The notes beneath the pieces were generated by a model, which was given only the letters and a program-made list of their open reading frames with translations, was not told the origin of the DNA and did not search any database. Positions 62,819 through 64,000 of a stretch of DNA of 64,000 bases are shown piece after piece. Position 1 is the stretch's first letter. Every line of letters begins with the position of its first letter. This DNA comes from an uncultured Eubacterium sp. (GTDB lineage: Bacteria; Bacillota; Clostridia; Lachnospirales; Lachnospiraceae), in assembly GCA_910584645.1 (NCBI GenBank), contig CAJUAU010000001.1:124001-188000 (forward strand), in the 5' to 3' direction. The translations under genes were made by a program, and so were the position numbers.

Positions 62819-63398
62819 GGGATGAGCCTCCTTCCTTCTGACGGTTATCTGGATCTAACCAGACTTCCCAGTATCCGTCGCAATATCTGGTTTTTAGATC
62901 ATGAAAATGAAATTTAGCCAGATCCATGATCTGATAGATGTAGTAGCAGTAATCCACCTGTCCCCCGCGGATGTTATACAGGATATCGTTGATAAGGGAA
63001 CAGTAGGACTGCCAGTTTGTACAGCCATCGTAGGTGTGTGGGTTGTCCTCTGATCTGTTCGTTGATTCTCTTGAAAACCTGCCTCCAAGTTTTTTTGTTT
63101 TGCTACTATAAGGTGTGATAAATAATTTACGGAGTTCAAATTCTTTCTGCCATGTCTCATCGGTGAGATGCTCCGATGGGCGGCCATCTGTATTTGATAT
63201 CAACCGCATTTTCCTCAATTCTTTCAGATTCATACTTTTGTACTTTTTCTCCTTTTCAGTCTTATGTTTTCTTTTTTCCAATGTTTCTTGAAAATGGACT
63301 GCCTCCATCTGGTTGCTTATTCTCCTTTTGTTTGGAGAGGAAGTATTAAAATCTTCTATTTCAATGTTTCCTCCAAAGGCAGAGTGATTTGCGATCAT
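62811..63398 (-). CDS. Unknown protein, first gene of the leftward tail operon
   Basis: 195 residues with a basic, Lys/Arg-rich first half (KRKHKTEKEKKYKSMNLKELRK) and an aromatic-rich C-terminus (CYYIYQIMDLAKFHFHDLKTRY). No family recognised. It overlaps the polymerase-like gene by 8 bp, so the two are translationally coupled and may act together. AAAGGAGA precedes the ATG, 182 bp from the divergent sigma gene. Confidence 0.65.
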   Translation of the reverse strand: MIANHSAFGGNIEIEDFNTSSPNKRRISNQMEAVHFQETLEKRKHKTEKEKKYKSMNLKELRKMRLISNTDGRPSEHLTDETWQKEFELRKLFITPYSSKTKKLGGRFSRESTNRSEDNPHTYDGCTNWQSYCSLINDILYNIRGGQVDYCYYIYQIMDLAKFHFHDLKTRYCDGYWEVWLDPDNRQKEGGSSHE

Positions 63399-63490
63399 AT
63401 TTCATCGTCTCCTTTCGATTTTTCATTCCCAGCATATTAGTTATTTCTCCAAAAAGTTTTCCAGAGACCATTTTGTACATCAATGGAATA

Positions 63491-63542
63491 AAAACAAACG
63501 TTCGAGAAAAGTATTGACAATAAAGAACGTTTGTTCTATAAT
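63491..63542. promoter_or_regulatory. SOS-controlled divergent promoter region with two LexA-type boxes
   Basis: The plus-strand promoter is TTGACA (63514-63519) and TATAAT (63537-63542) at exactly 17 bp. Its spacer holds GAACGTTTGTTC (63525-63536), a perfect GAAC-N4-GTTC box. A second, one-mismatch box (CGAACGTTTGTT on the minus strand, 63493-63504) lies upstream. LexA bound here would block the sigma gene and perhaps the leftward operon. Confidence 0.85.
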
Positions 63543-63579
63543 GGTTTTTGCAAAGAACGAACCACTTAGGAGGTGTCAG

Positions 63580-64000
63580 ATGAAAGAAATTCTAGAACAG
63601 TATTATGAGAATAACGCAAAGAAACTTCGTGGGATCGTGGATAAAATACTTCTTCGGTTTGGAGGGCTGTCAGATAAAGATGTGGATGATTTTTATTCCC
63701 TTGCCAACGAAGTGTTTGCGGATGCGATTGGAAGATATAAGGAAGATCAGTCTTTTGATGGTTTTTTATATTCCTGTCTTTCTAATAAAATAAAGACAGA
63801 GATGACAAAAAGAAACAGGTACAAGAGGAGGGCAGACCGCATGGCTGTGCCCCTGGATATGCCTGTTGGGGATGGAGAACACTGCACACTGGCAGAAAAG
63901 ATCCCCTCTGATATTAATGTTGAAGATGAAGTTCTGGGAAACAGTATGGAACTTATGGACCAAAGGATCCAGGATTATCTGGGGAGCCTTTGCGGGATTC
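63580..64000 (+). CDS. RNA polymerase sigma-70-family factor (3' partial)
   Basis: The first 140 codons are in the window; the frame is open to the right edge. DFYSLANEVFADAIGRYKEDQSFDGFLYSCLSNKIKTEM fits sigma region 2, and an acidic linker with an approach to region 4 follows. TTAGGAGGTG precedes ATG 63580. The promoter has a LexA box, so DNA damage should induce it. UviA of Clostridium perfringens is a known SOS-induced sigma factor that drives bacteriocin genes; this is a functional analogy, not a homology claim. Confidence 0.85.
   Translation, partial: MKEILEQYYENNAKKLRGIVDKILLRFGGLSDKDVDDFYSLANEVFADAIGRYKEDQSFDGFLYSCLSNKIKTEMTKRNRYKRRADRMAVPLDMPVGDGEHCTLAEKIPSDINVEDEVLGNSMELMDQRIQDYLGSLCGI

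Overview
The window looks like a chromosome segment of a low-to-medium GC Firmicute, most likely a gut Lachnospiraceae-type clostridium. The grounds are a three-gene [FeFe] hydrogenase of the electron-bifurcating type, ftsEX followed by an M23 hydrolase and a CtpA protease, a single-chain PurL, an FprA-type flavodiiron protein, AGGAGG-type ribosome binding sites, and two GAAC-N4-GTTC LexA boxes. Genus and species cannot be fixed from sequence alone. 

Layout. (1) 1-4230: hydC-hydB-hydA hydrogenase operon (hydC is cut by the left edge) ending in a perfect terminator. (2) 4344-9755: small envelope and metabolic genes: an Asp/Asn-rich lipoprotein, an SDR oxidoreductase, a LytR/LCP-like protein with a TagA-like protein, a YitT transporter and a stand-alone MsmX/UgpC ATPase. 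(3) 9974-13341: a chemoreceptor and a CdaR/PucR-type regulator. (4) 13357-18052: the ftsE-ftsX-M23-ctpA cell-division and wall-remodelling cluster, interrupted before ctpA by about 600 bp of nested palindromic elements. (5) 18150-26923: a PadR-regulated membrane gene, glpK, a LexA-controlled uvrBA operon and an HD nucleotidase. (6) 27080-40532: a rare SGNH-esterase/O-acetyltransferase fusion, tyrA, rfbC, a flavodiiron protein, an E1-like enzyme, a phosphoribosyltransferase-like protein, tRNA-Leu, a PrsA-like foldase, purL, yjbQ and maf. (7) 40590-41467: tRNA-Gly, an 89-bp tandem terminator-like repeat and a secreted YHYH/peptidoglycan-binding protein. (8) 41705-64000: a leftward operon of siphophage tail, lysis and accessory genes, faced by a rightward sigma factor gene that runs off the right edge. 

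The last 22 kb is the most interesting part. It encodes a receptor-binding baseplate protein (BppU-like), tail-tip protein (Tal), distal tail protein (Dit), a giant tape measure protein, a probable tube protein, a holin-like protein and an amidase. No capsid, portal, terminase or integrase gene is visible. At the promoter-proximal end is an 873-residue protein with a DxDxD motif and flanking motifs resembling the two-barrel RNA polymerases of the YonO / cellular RdRP type. The divergent sigma factor has a near-consensus promoter with a perfect GAAC-N4-GTTC box in its spacer. The tape measure gene is split by a sequence with the P3-P7-P8-P9 core of a group I intron. I infer a DNA-damage-inducible phage-tail locus (tailocin-like, or the tail half of a prophage whose head genes lie beyond the right edge) with its own sigma factor and possibly its own polymerase.
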